This document shows positions 25,145-36,789 of a stretch of DNA of 64,000 bases, one piece after another. The position numbers and the translations under genes are program-made. The stretch comes from Cyanoderma ruficeps (Eukaryota > Chordata > Aves > Passeriformes > Timaliidae): NCBI GenBank assembly GCA_008694505.1, contig VZDJ01007747.1, forward strand, positions 11,730,797-11,794,796, written 5' to 3'. A model generated the notes under the pieces. It had not been told where the DNA came from, made no database searches, and saw only the letters and a list, made by a program, of their open reading frames with translations. The number at the start of each line of letters is the position of its first letter. Positions within the stretch are counted from its first letter, which is position 1.

Positions 25145-25160
25145 TGGTGTGGACACACCA
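25145..25160. promoter_or_regulatory. Inverted pair of T-box-like half-sites
   Basis: TGGTGTG and CACACCA are exact reverse complements around a two-base GA centre. T-box factors recognise AGGTGTGA half-sites and often bind inverted pairs. Here the core GGTGTG is kept, but the final A of the half-site is replaced. The call rests on the motif only. Confidence 0.25.
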
Positions 25161-27860
25161 TCTCACTGCTCTGTTCCCCTTCACAGTGAACTGTGTTGCT
25201 TCTTACACCTGGGACCTCTGGAAATAACTGCCTCTCTAGAAAGGCTGGGCACAGTCAAGGAAATTAAGAGTCAGTCCTATTTGCCAGCATTCGTTACAAA
25301 AAACCTCAAATACTTAACGCTGCATTTAAAGGACATTTTTTTAACATCTGACATCTAATAGATTAAACTAGACCCTAAACCCTAGTTAATTACCTCATGA
25401 TATTCAAATACCAGCTAATACCGTAGTTAAACATTTATCTGACAAAAATTCAAGAGAGAGCTTCAGTTATTAACATAAATTTCTTGAAGTGAGTTCTGAT
25501 AAGACTCAGTGAAGACTTATTCCTAAAAAAATCAATGGCTAAACGTGGTCTAATATTAGGTCTCTTCTAAACCTTTCTTCCTCCGGAGCCAATATTTGGC
25601 CTACACTATCTGCCATCATCTTTTTAATGAGAAGCACACATCTAAAAGCTCTCACAGCTCTCAAAATTTAGGAGTAAATATTTTAAAATTAAAACCGTAT
25701 GCTAAGCAGTACAGATTTGCTGGTGCAGATGTTATTTTTGGCTCATTTTTTTTAACTGGTTCGTAACCAATGTACTTCAGCCTATTTTTCCAGATTTATT
25801 AGCAGTATTCTGAATACTACAGATATAGTGAAGGAAGTTACTAGAATAACACCTCAAGATATTTTAGGCAGTTTTCTACTTAGCAGCAAAGGCATTGCTA
25901 TAATTCTGTTAATAAGATGTATCCTCAGGACACTATAAATAGCAAAAGGGAGAAAAAGAGAAAATAGAGGTAAAAATCACTTAAAGAATGGGACAAGGAC
26001 CATCCTGCATGAACTTCTACACTCCACCTTTCTCAGGAGACTCACACAATCCTCTGGTATTTCATTTGTGATTGCATTATGTAGTTTCTGCAAGTCAGAG
26101 TACAGTCATGTAAGCTTTTGGGTTTTTTGTTGGTGGTGGTCCCACATCCATTCTAATTATTTAGAATTCATAAGTATTTCTATTTGTGCTGTTTACATTC
26201 ATGCTTGATATCCTCAGTGTCATTCTTCCCTGAAAGAAACTGAAGCCTCTGGTGAGGATCACAGAGTTTTCCACACTCTACTAATTGTTAATTAATTCAT
26301 TATTTGTTGATTCTCTGGTTATGAAGGACCCTGTTGTCAGCCTTATTATGTTGGCCAACGATTTACAAAAGAAAGGATCATGTATTTTTTCCATAAGTAG
26401 CTCTAATTAGTTTTATTCCTTCAAATGTTGGTTACTGAGATCTTGAAACCACAATATTTAGAAAAGTGAGCTTCTCTTTCATCTGTGCATGGAAAAACAC
26501 TATCATATTTTTTGGATTGCAAAAATTAGATCAACTCAGTTTAACATCAGAGGTGACAGTGCAGTAACAGAAGGTTTAAAGCACAGAGCTGCCATTCATG
26601 CCATTTACAATTATCTATTCAGGTATTTTTCATAGAGGCCAAAGTTGCCAATTCTAAGTTTAAGCATGAGAAAATCTTCTCTTTAAGCTCTATTTAAACA
26701 AGGTAAATGGATTTTTACTCTGTGTGATTATGCCATTATTACTGTTGTGGGGATCTACTCTGTAAATAAGTATTTTTAATTTGCATAGCATATAGGCTTA
26801 ATATGGAACCAACTTTTAGCCAAAAACTTCCTCAGAGAATTGAAATACTAAACAATTGTGCCATTAAAAAAAAAATTAAGCAAGCTAAGAAATGTGAAAT
26901 TTTAGAATGAGAAGCTCCTCAGCCACAGATATGAAAAGAAAATAATAGACTAAAATAAATTAATTATACATAAGAATTACAAAGAGAGTCTGAATGTAGG
27001 TTTAGAAAAATGTCTGGACACTAAGGTCCATTCCACTAAACACCTAAGAATTGTGTATTCTACTATGATAAGCAGTCCCACAACTGCTAGAGAGCTGATC
27101 AAGCCAGTAAATGGTAAAGTAGTTTTTGCAGAGTCAGGTCTTTTGGCAGAACTGCACAGGGTTTGCAGGTTTCCCATTTTTATGTCTTGAAACATTTTTG
27201 TTTGAGGTCTTTCTGTTAAGTTTTGCCAGTTATGCCTTAGACTTACATGAGATACTTTGCTATGCTTGATGTGAAACAATAATTTCGCAGATTTTCTAAA
27301 TGCCTTTAATTACTAGAAAGCTGTAAGGTAGAATAGCTAAGTTTTTATGGGGTACTTATATATTTTAAAATTATTTTTTCCAAAATTGTGGATGTTTTGC
27401 AGAGTGTCACATTTTTTTGAAAAGAAACAAACCCCGAACCTGCAGGTCATTCATTTTTATTGCCCTCTGGAACAAAAGAGAAACATGCAAGCAATGGAAA
27501 ATGTCAAAACCAACATTCTCACTGAATTGTTAAAAAAGGCCTGATATTTTGGTGAGAAAAGATTGAGCGAAAAAACCCACTTTTGACTGGCATGTTTACA
27601 GACTGCCATCCCATAACCAGAAGGATATATATTTAAACCAGATAAATTCTTTTACTAAATCTAATAATGGCACCTTGCTAGAGACACTGGCTAATCAGTC
27701 AGCAACTAAATCTAGGCCAAATTTATCAGACAAACTTCATTAAATAAATTTTATATTGTACACTACACAAAACTGAACTCAAGAATTGGGATTAATTGCC
27801 ACCTTCATCAGTTTTAGCAAGGTCAAGGATTAAGCAGGCTTGGAGAATGATCTGACCTTT

Positions 27861-27905
27861 CAGTGCAATTCTGCTCCCACTGAAATTTTTAGCTGTCAAA
27901 TTCAC
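27861..27905. repeat. Decayed ancient interspersed repeat fragment (copy D)
   Basis: The words AATTCTGCTCCCACTGAAAT and TTTTAGCTGTCAAATTCAC parallel the arrangement 'CCTGCTCCCATTGAAGTCAATGGCAAAACTCCCATTGAC', with heavy decay. The call is weak on its own; it is listed because the same words recur at 28.58 and 35.4 kb. Confidence 0.3.
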
Positions 27906-28119
27906 AATTGTAGGTTTTGCAGGAGATTGCCACAAAACAGATTTTGATGTGGTATGATCCATGTCTCACTTTACCCAGCCATGAAATAGCCAGACATTAA
28001 CAAAATAGCTGCTTTGAAAAGCAATATGAAAATAATATTAAAGGGCAAGTTTTCCCATGTTTTTATGTTTTTTATTACAGATTAGGAACTAAAATTGAGA
28101 AATCAATGATATTAAAATG

Positions 28120-28330
28120 AGAAAGGATAAAACAAGCTTAAATTTTAAATCTATAGATTTTATAGAAAAGTTTTAAATAGAATATGAACAGTTGAAAATT
28201 TCATATAAAAATTTTTCTATGGTTTATCATTTCAACTTTTCATGAAAATGCCCCTAAACAAAATATTTTCAGCCGAAAACTTGTCTGGTTTTGGTTATTT
28301 GCGAGGGAAGAGGTTGAGGAAGAATTAAGA
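28120..28330. repeat. Possible ancient repeat with self-complementary AAAATTT/TTTTCAT words
   Basis: The string holds GTTGAAAATTTCATATAAAA, TTTTTCTATGG, ATTTCAACTTTTCATGAAAA, TGCCCCTAAACAAAATATTTTC and AGCCGAAAACTTG in sequence. Alternating GAAAATTTCAT and ATGAAAAGTTGAAA words, followed by TTTCAGCCGAAAAC, resemble a non-autonomous DNA-transposon type that I recall from sauropsid genomes but cannot name. The terminal inverted repeats are not clear. Confidence 0.25.
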
Positions 28331-28570
28331 TTTTACAATATGGGTCTAAAAGTGCCCTTCTGCACTTGGTTATGTATATTTAAGACATATCTCCCTCCTG
28401 GCATGATTTGCAACACAATAATGGAGCAATGTTGAGAAACCCATGCTATTGCTCTCAACTTAAATTCCCAGAATTGTCAATCTGGCAGCTGTCGCAGTAA
28501 AACATTTACATAATTTTTAAATTACAGACAATTACACAAAACTCTTCTCCATCAAAGCATTGCTTTCCTT

Positions 28571-28612
28571 CCCCACCCTCCCTCTGAAGTCAATAGCAAA
28601 ATGTCCTTTCTA
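28571..28612. repeat. Decayed ancient interspersed repeat fragment (copy E)
   Basis: CCCTCTGAAGTCAATAGCAAAA followed by TGTCCTTT parallels 'CCCATTGAAGTCAATGGCAAAACTCCCATT'. TGAAGTCAAT is intact; the rest is decayed. It lies about 0.7 kb from copy D. Confidence 0.3.
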
Positions 28613-29290
28613 GGCAGTGGAAAAAAAAGTGCCTTGGTTATACTTACAGAAGAGCACTGTATGCTTGAAATCATATTTTTGCTTTTACCTAGTACCATGA
28701 TATTTAAGAAAATATGTTAGCAGTGGAGATGCTATAAATAGTAGCTATGAAGTCTTTGATGGTAAGCACAGTTCATGCAGAGCATATATGATGACTATTT
28801 ATGGAATGCTGGGAAATAAACAGGCGATGATGGCTTTTTTGTTTTGTAAAACTGTAGACTCCCATGACAAGAGTATTTTCAAGTTAATTACTAATCTTTC
28901 TTTTCATTTTGTTTTGATGAGAAAAAAATCACCATTTCTCTAAATGATTGAAAATTTTAATTGTCAGTCAAGGAAACAGTTTCTCTCTTGTCTCTTTTTT
29001 CCTTGCCGTCATCCCTTCAGCTATATGAGAATTACATTTTTTACAGCTGTTAGAATGAAACAACACAGGATTGCTCTTATCTGTGCCTGGTGCTGTGAAC
29101 TTTTTAGCCAAATCACAGACAGCTGGATAGATGAACATGATGCAAGTATGAATGACCTACCAGTGTTTTTGTTTCAGATGGCAAGGTAAGCTTGTGTGTT
29201 TATGTGTACATAATGTGCAATGTTTATGCGTAGGCCCACGCACTCACACGTGTTGTGGCTGGTGTTTGGCCAGTAATGTGAGACAAAGAA

Positions 29291-29292
29291 GT

Positions 29293-29326
<34 letters not shown>
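29291..29326 (+). repeat. (GA)n microsatellite
   Basis: A nearly pure GAGA run with one AAA interruption, on the purine-rich plus strand. It can form triplex (H-DNA) structures and can bind GAGA-type factors. It is probably length-polymorphic. Confidence 0.95.
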
Positions 29327-29327
<1 letters not shown>

Positions 29328-30322
29328 CCTGAGTGCTTTTTGTATAGTTTTTACAATTATTCACAACAGCTTTTAGCTGTAAAAAGCTGAATCAAATTGG
29401 TTTTTTCTTTTGCTAAGGCAGCTGTTCATATTAAAAAAAAATAAAAAGAAAAGAAAAGAGACAAACCCAGCAACTTTTCTTTGATTTTACTGCAGGATGC
29501 ATGCTCGGCTGCTCTTCTTGTGATGCCCACAGTGCCGTGGAGCAGTGGACCTTGCCCCTTTTTGTAGTTAACTGGTGAAAAAGACTGCATCTGCTTATTC
29601 TCAGACATTAATACAGCTAAAGGAATAAGACATCAGAGGCCTGCAAATGAGAAGGTCTTTTTAAATTTACAAAGCATTTGCTCCTGAATCCACCTCAGCC
29701 AGTTTAGGGAAAGCGCTTTTGGCACCAAGTCACCCTTCAGGGAAAGACTGATAATGATCACTAGAGACATACTATGGGCTCCTGCCTCACTCACTTCAAA
29801 GGCCTTCTCTCTTAATCAACATTAAATCATCATTTTGCCTTGGATATAGGGACAGCTGTACACAATCTATTTGTTTTAAAACAGATTAGGAATGGGTTCT
29901 CTGCCAGAGTATAAGCTGCATGATAAATGTACTTTAAAGCCATAACTAGGAAAAAAACATTGCTCCTTTCGTTAGTTAGATTCCAGTACTAGCTGAGAAC
30001 TTACAATGCCCCAGGACTGGACCCTTCTTTGGTAGTTTGGCTGTCCCCAAGAGCACTCAGGGAACACCAGAATTTCAAAAAAATCAAGTGTCTGCTGATC
30101 TTAGCTGTGTCTTCTGGTGAATTTTCCATGAAAAGAAATAGTCACAGGAAGTAGTATAAGACCGTCTAGGTCTGCTTTCTTCTTTTTTTTTCAATCTCAG
30201 AGTTAAAAACCCTATTTCATCCACTGACAGTCTCACAAGGTGACAACAAAGGCCTTTTATTACCCAATTAAAAGTTGATGGCCAGATAGTTGTTAAATAA
30301 TTAAGTAAAGGTCCTAAATTAC

Positions 30323-30339
30323 GGGGGGGGAGGGGGGGG
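30323..30339 (+). other. G8-A-G8 run, G-quadruplex candidate
   Basis: Two blocks of eight G separated by one A supply four GGG runs with one- or two-base loops. The setting is AT-rich. Long G homopolymers are also frequent sites of sequencing and assembly error, so the exact lengths should be treated with care. Confidence 0.7.
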
Positions 30340-31454
30340 AAATCCCTTCTCTTGATCCACGCTGAAGATATTTTTGTATTGTCGCTAAGCATCTCTATAG
30401 CATATTGTGCTATTTTTCTTGCACAATACAAATGCACTGGAATGTGCAAAATTTAAAAGAAAACTCTAGCAACTAGCCATATTTGCAGAATAGGACATTA
30501 TGTACTGAAATGCAGTGGTTCCCCAAAAAGATTTGGGAGTCAAAATGAGTACACAAAAGAATATAATTCTGAGAACATTGTGATGAAATGAGCTACTCAA
30601 TTTTTGTATGTGCAGAGACAATATTGACCACGGAAGACTGAAATGGGCCCTGATTTTCACTTAAAAAAAAAAAGGATATTAAAAATTAAAATATAAAGAT
30701 ATTACAAAGAATATGTCTCACAATGAGAAACTTATAATGTTCAATGTGTATTATTAAAAAAAAAAAAAAGATTGGCAAGTAAAGTGATTGTATGACACTA
30801 GCTCCTTCACAGGGAGAAAAGATTTTTCTGTCAAGTGAACTGGTACCTTCTGCACTTGTTTCTTTTCTTGCTATCCTTAAGCCAAAACCATCCAGCTTTT
30901 TGGGGGGCTGTATCCTAAATAACAGCATTAGCTGCTTTAATTCAAATTACACTCCACTCATAAGAAGCTGAGTGAAATGCAGTACCTTCTAAATAAGAGA
31001 GTTATAACTAGACAGGATGATCTAGCAGCTCATCTTGAGCTCTAGCTTTTCTCACATATCCTTGGTTCAAGTACAGGTGACGGTGCACTTTTCAAGTGCA
31101 TCTCCAAGCATTTTCAAGCATCTACCCTAACTGAACATGAATCATAGACTTGTGCATGTGAATTTCTGTGCTAGTGGATGTCACATGCAAGGGACTGGGA
31201 CTGTTGTGTCTACTCAGAATGACAATAATTCCTATCTATTTGTCTAGACACTTTTCCCAAGCCACGAAAATAAATTACCAAAAACAGAAGTTCAGAGTTT
31301 TTACATTTTTTATGATAAATTACAATTTCACCTTTAGCATTGTTCTCGCTTTAAATACTCAAGACACAGAATGAATGTCCGTTCTTGACACTCGTAACCA
31401 AATTCAGAATATTCTACTCTAAAAGAAGTCTGATTTTTATTTCTGTCTTTTCAT

Positions 31455-31483
31455 ATCTATATATATGTGTATATATATATATG
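31455..31483. repeat. TA/TG dinucleotide run
   Basis: A short run of ATCTATATATATGTGTATAT followed by ATATATATGAA; a simple repeat. Confidence 0.85.
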
Positions 31484-34400
31484 AATGTTCTATTTTATGA
31501 TAAAGATAATTGAAGATGAGGAAATTTGCCAGAAAACTGGAACCCAGTGTAGCAAAGCAGATATTAGCACTGACTTCAATTTTCATACTGTGTTTATCAC
31601 ACGGTGAATAGGGAGTAAATGAGAAATGCACCCCAGCTTCCTTCTGTAGGTGCTATCATAAAGAATATTAGACTTCCAAGAAGCTACAGCCAGCCATGGG
31701 AACAAAGGGAGAAGGAAACAAGATTAAATTTTAGCTAGCAAGAAGTAGAGGAAATCAGCTAAGCAAAGGGAGATGGGGATATAAATTCAGTAAAAACTGG
31801 GTAAATTTTTAACAAAAATAAAGATTAAGAGAGGAAAGTCCTAGTAACATGGACCAGAAGAAAACACACCATGTGTGGAAAAACTGCCTCCTATATAGAA
31901 AAGGGTTTCACTCAGTAGAGCAGAGCAAGAGCATTATACAGAATAAAGAGAGGCCATTCCCGTCCTGCCAAAGAGCCCATTTTTCAGTGGATAAGAATGC
32001 ATCAGATCATCAAGCTAGTGAGCAGGATTCAAGGAAGGAAAAGACATATAAAATGAATCTTATGCATTTGAAAAACAACAGAATGCAAATCAAGGCAACA
32101 TAAATTATAGAGAGGGAGTGAAAGTTACTCCAGGGGTTTTATCCCCCTGCCCCCACAGGATACAAGCTATTTCCTTTGAGTTTGCAATAGTAATTTCAAA
32201 ATGCTACTCCTGGCACCGTGTGAGCCACATGTATTTTCAGCACTTGGCAAGAAGACATTTAGAAGATAGACGTTGTTCCTTTACTTGGAAAAGGGAATTA
32301 AACTTCTTGCACTGAGACAGTAAATAATGCATTTCTCCACCGAGGTCACCACTGCACAGACAACAGTAAATTTGGCATTTCCTAATTTTTTGCTCCTTGA
32401 CTTTACTACCTAAATAACTTTTTCTTTTCACTGAGTAATTGTCCACATGGAGTCCATTTTTATTCTGCGCGTGCTCGTGGCTAGCTCAGGCACAGGGAGC
32501 ACGTACAGTCCAAGAATGGACTACATGTGCATAACACATTTCAAAGAAGTACAGTTCCTGAGAGGTAAATAACTCCTTACTAGTGGCAATATTGGCTAAA
32601 TTAAGAGAGGATTGTCTGACCATTGCCAATGCAAATTACTTATCTTTCATAATGTGCACTGGATAGGCAGGGTTCTGATTTTCAACAAATATTCACAACT
32701 CAGTAAGTCTACAAAGTGATTTGAGACAATTAGTAATTTGACAGGACTGAAGAATTGTGTCCCTCTGTAAGGCACATCAATCTGACCAAATATTCCAAAA
32801 TTAATTTCCAGCAATGTCCACCAGTATGTTATAGTTCTCAGATAACCATATCCTACGTTATATAAAAATGCTGTTCAAATGTATATAGATGGTGTCCATA
32901 ATTAACAGTAATGAGAAGGGAAAAGGCTATGGCTTTCATTTATGACAGCAGTTATAGGACATAGGAATAGTCGTTCTGGATTAGATCTAAGCCCCAGCCT
33001 GTAACAATGACCAGTAGCAGATGTTACAGGAATAAAAGAAAGACATGGAGACCCCTCCTTTTCTGTGCAATCAGACACTGTAAGTCTATACCACCAGGCT
33101 TTCCTGTGAAAGGGCACATATGCAAGAAGGTAGCAACTGGCCCATATTTACCTGTTTATTTACAGAATCCTTTTTTCCAGAATTCTCTTTCATGCTGTGA
33201 ATGATTGCAGCCTCTTGCCAGAAGACAAAAGGAGATTTTATATATCACCAATGTTTGCTGAGCAAATAATATCACTCTCTTCAGAAAAGCTATGGCATGC
33301 TGAATGCCAAGATCAAGCAAAAAGCCCAAAGTGTAAATCTGAAATTATTCCTATTATATCTAATGGAACTGCTGAGATGGCTATGTTCAGTGCTAGGGTG
33401 TAAAGCTCACAGACCCACCTAGATAACTGATCCTTAATGAACAGGCAAGTTGCAACTGATTTTTGATTTTTAGTTTTATCTAGTATTAAAGGTAAAAGTA
33501 AAACTCAGTTTGAGAAGGACAAACCACTTCAATTTTGTGTATTTTTAATCACTGAGTAATTGCATTTCTTTTTTGTGGGAAGAGACACTTGTGTTAGCTA
33601 TAGTTGGCCGTATGAAATATGTTTTAGTAGTTTATGTATTTTTGGTCTTGCTTTGTCAGTAGCTATAATTTTGAAAAATTGGTAAACTTAAAAGAATTCA
33701 GATTGATAGTTTCTCTTTCAAGTAGTGACCACTGGACTTCAGCATGCAATATCACATAGGCTGGAAACTCAAATATATACCTGACAGATACAAATAAGAA
33801 AAGGGGAGGAATCTAAATCATGGCTAAACTGTATCTGGTTTGGATCTTGTTGCTCTTTTTAAGATCTGATTAAGAGACTTTGAGCAGGCAGGCTTGCTTA
33901 TAGGAAGCTATTCTGCAAATTATAATGGGGAGGTCAGAGCCTCAAACTGTCATGAAGATGCTTGAATTCATTGTTGTATCTGGGCACCAACTTAGAGACA
34001 ATGTCAGGACTTGTGTAGAAGAAAAGTGAATTGATGTTCCTGTCTTTTAGCTTATGTACCTCCCTAGATGAGAAAGGGTTAAGCATGAGTTAGAGATGCA
34101 TGTGAAAATATATGGGTGAAGTAGGAAAAAAAAATTCTCTTCTAGCTTGAGCCACTCCATCTGTTCCCTTAATTCAGTGGCAGACCTCGATCAGACCCTG
34201 GGATCCGCTAGTCCCACACTTCATACAGCTTCTCTCTGTAAATTAAGTTGTTGGCCTGTGTTACTGAGGGTTTAGGAAGGTGAGTGATGGCCTTGGTTTG
34301 AGTATGTTTGTATAGAAACATGTCACTGTAGGGTGATGTCTTTCCTCCAGGGACATAGGGCCCAATACTAACCATTTGTTAAGAAAATACCAAAGCTAAA

Positions 34401-35390
34401 CATATCCAGTGTATGAAAGGATCCAACACCCTTGCCAAGTGTAACTTACACTCATCTTTGAAACATCAATGTACACATTATTTTAAAGGTTATTTTTAGC
34501 ACTTGTCTTTTAAACTGCTTCCCATCTGATGTTAACATCTTGCAACTTTCAAAATAATATGAGTTATTTTTATTATTAAAATGGGAAATGTCTTTAATAT
34601 AGTGTATTATGACAATATGTTTAATATATATTTTTAAAAGGAGATATAAAATAGTATTTATTCTCAAGAATCAGGACACATAATTCCAGAGAAGTACCAC
34701 AATGCTTTCAAGTTCTGTGTTTCTTTATATAGCTAAGATTAAAAGTAAAACTTTAATGATAATACGGTTCTCCTTTATTCCTCCTTCTCTGCAGTATTTT
34801 CCCTGCAGTGATCTATGTTGCTAAGTCTGATGCATGCATGTTGTTGTTGTTTGGAGAATCAGTTGTGGTTATTCAATTGTCTGAGAAAGTTCTGTTAAAT
34901 CGTGACTTCTCTTACAGCATTTATTTTGAAATAATAAGGTAAGAAGTTCAGACAGATCAGTAATTTTCTTTTGCTTGTGAAGTTCACCAGGGAACATGAA
35001 GAGAAAAATTCAGATTAGAACCACAGTTTTCAAGCCAGGTAGTCTTAAACCCAAATTCCTATATGTGGTTTTAGACTTGAACTTTAGGCATCTGAGCCTG
35101 AAAATGTTGGCCTTGTTTAATATTCCTATTGAGGATTGATTAATTTAAAGTCAGGATGTTTTTCCGTACAGCCAGCCTATAAACGTTACCTTTCTAAAGT
35201 TCAGCCTATACTTACTTAGTTTATCTTTAAATAATTTATCTTCCTTCCCTACACTTTTTAAATATTTCAGACTATTTCAGTTTGTGAAACTGTTGCTAAA
35301 CTGATGATCTGGTGCTAAAGTTTCTCCCGGGTATGAGGAGTAGCTGGAGCAGGAGACAGCCTTTGTTTAAACAGAAAATGATGAAATTTT

Positions 35391-35512
35391 AGCTCCATCA
35401 GAGTCAGTGGAAGCTTTGCTGCTGGCTTCCACATGGTCTGGATTTTACCCAGGTATCCACCTTTGGTCTCAAGTGATGTAAATCAAGCATGACTGCACCA
35501 AAGACTGTGAGG
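35391..35512. repeat. Decayed ancient interspersed repeat fragment (copy F, the clearest)
   Basis: The first half reads AGCTCCATCAGAGTCAGTGG, AAGCTTTGCTGCTGGCTTCC and GGTCTGGATTTTACCC. It parallels 'GCTCCATTGAAGTCAATGGAAGCTTTGCCACTGACTTCAATGGGACCAGGATTTCACCC' closely and in order. The second half, AAGTGATGTAAATCAAGCAT then GACTGCACCAAAGACTGTGAG, parallels 'ACTGGTGTAAATCAGGAGTAACTCCACTGAAGTCAATGGAG'. Both word groups occur separately elsewhere in the window (9.4 kb for the second, 3.78 and 51.42 kb for the first). Their adjacency here suggests they belong to one longer unit. No coding capacity is seen. Confidence 0.6.
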
Positions 35513-36583
35513 ATGCAAAATGCAAGACTTGTAAGTGAAGAGAAATCAGGCCAAAAACAGTCAGAAGAACTATGAAAAGCTGGTCAAAGGAAAGTATCTG
35601 TATTAGAGGAGGGTGTACTTTAACATTTTCTCCGCTGCAAAATTTTCTCCAGAAGTGTGTTTGAGGAAATACAGTCTACCACCATATGAAACCATTCCTA
35701 ATGGGTATTTCATCAAAAGTAAATAATAAGAATGCTGCATATGTAGTATTTTAGCTCTTCCACAACAGCTAAAGAAGTTACCTAAAACTGATGATTAAAT
35801 AATTCTACATGTCTCCTTTCCTCCACAGGTAAACAACTCTTTTGTCATATCTGAACTTTTATAAATTCCCAAGCCTTACTCACTCCAATATAAACAGAAA
35901 ACCAACAACATATTTTAGTTGTTCTTCTATTGTAACTGTGCCATTTAATTTCATCTATTTAAAGAACTGCATTAGATAGGAATGACAATGTAAAGAATGC
36001 ATTCAATCTCTTTAGCTGAAAATAATCTTTATTTACAATAGGTTTTTGGATAATTTTTTTGGAAGCTGTCATTCCATTACTTTTCACATAAATCAAAGCA
36101 GAAAAGAAATGTGTTTGTGAATAAGTGGGAACTAAAGGTCATATCATTCAAGAAAAGGCATATGCTTTATTTGGGCTGACCCTGAAGAATAGAATGAAAG
36201 ATTGAACAGATATCTGGAGAAATGTTCTGAATGTTGTCTGGGTGAGAAATGAATTAACAAATTAATAAACTTTTACATGAACAGGATAAAATGTTAAGTG
36301 CATTTTGTTTTGTAGTGAGCACAAAGAAGAAAATAACAAACCCTTTTAAGAGCAGCCAGGATGTTTTTCCAAGAATAACTTCAAGAGACGCAAAAGCATG
36401 GTTGGACCATTAAGCAAAATGCTCTGCAGGAGCTGGGTGAAAACCACCTGTACTCTCCTGCTTCCAGAACACATCTCCATTTTATGGCACTTCTCAGACT
36501 CTAATGGAGAAAATCCAAACCTTTTAAACCCTCTTAAAAGCAAGAAGGTCTCTAAATTTAATTTTTTCTGTCGGAAGGAGAAG

Positions 36584-36602
36584 GGGACACCAGGGGGTCC
36601 TA
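36584..36602 (+). promoter_or_regulatory. CTCF-like motif, forward
   Basis: GGGACACCAGGGGGTCCTA keeps the CACCAGGGGG core of the CTCF consensus; the bases after the G-run (TCC instead of CGC) and one upstream base deviate. It reads forward and faces the reverse-oriented, stronger CTCF-like site at 40.07 kb. Confidence 0.35.
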
Positions 36603-36679
36603 TGAAATCCATAGTGCTGTCAGTCAAACTCCCGAGGTGTGTGCTGGTGCTGGCGACTAGCTTGATCTTGGTTTCAATT

Positions 36680-36691
36680 AAAATGGCGGGC
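36680..36691 (+). promoter_or_regulatory. YY1-like motif
   Basis: AAAATGGCGGGC matches the YY1 consensus AANATGGCGGC except for one base near the end. YY1 is a zinc-finger factor bound at promoters, enhancers and loop anchors. Its position about 80 bases after a CTCF-like word in a GC-richer patch makes it slightly more believable than an isolated match. Confidence 0.35.
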
Positions 36692-36789
36692 TGTGAGTTG
36701 CAGCAGTGGAGAAGGCGGGCACTGCTCTGAGGAAGGTTTGCTTCCAAGCAGAGAAACAGGTGGGTGGGTGAGGCGGTCACCTCTGAAAC

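Larger units (their letters stand above)
16831..27860. other. AT-rich non-coding sequence, no gene seen
   Basis: The stretch contains an AT palindrome (17139-17161), TG/CA-rich runs (about 17340-17372), a TA/TG-rich microsatellite (17895-18000) and a palindromic GGTGTG pair near 25145. A T/G-rich tract lies at about 22753-22792, with a smaller one near 26118-26140. None of the short open frames (all under about 115 codons) has a recognisable domain. There is no tRNA-like B box with a matching A box and no snRNA. Confidence 0.65.
27906..35390. other. AT-rich non-coding sequence, no gene seen
   Basis: Apart from the repeats listed separately there are A-rich tracts (29430-29460, 30661-30672, 30753-30767), the G8-A-G8 run at 30323-30339 and a TA/TG run at about 31455-31483. 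The open frame at 28944-29189 is preceded by TTTTCCTTGCC...TTCAG and a later TTTGTTTCAG...GGTAAG, which superficially resemble splice signals, but no coherent exon can be built. Confidence 0.6.
36346..36780. other. GC-richer patch with open frames on both strands (probably chance)
   Basis: A 144-codon minus-strand open frame (36346-36780) and a 110-codon plus-strand frame (36398-36730) overlap antisense. Neither has a recognisable domain, signal peptide or coiled coil. The patch is poorer in AT than its flanks, so stop codons are rarer and long chance frames are expected. It contains a CTCF-like word and a YY1-like word about 80 bases apart (listed separately), so a regulatory reading is at least as likely as a coding one. 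A lineage-specific exon cannot be excluded. Confidence 0.35.

Noticed and set aside
25370..25388. Telomere-like CCCTAAACCCTA
   Set aside because: Under two units, of the plant type rather than the vertebrate TTAGGG type; chance.
28944..29215. Exon flanked by a CTTCAG acceptor and a GGTAAG donor
   Set aside because: Acceptor and donor words exist near 29011-29019 and 29183-29189, but the enclosed frame encodes nothing recognisable and such words are frequent by chance.
30084..30449. 121-codon minus-strand open frame as a gene
   Set aside because: It runs through the G8-A-G8 run and a T-run near 30183; no recognisable domain and no codon-level signal.
31008..31050. CR1 3' UTR fragment (CTAGACAGGATGATCTAGCAG)
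   Set aside because: One matching word; the expected GGTCCCTTCCAACC continuation is missing.
36346..36780. 144-codon minus-strand open frame as a gene
   Set aside because: No domain; a 110-codon frame runs antisense through the same GC-richer patch, so low stop frequency explains both. No splice or promoter context.
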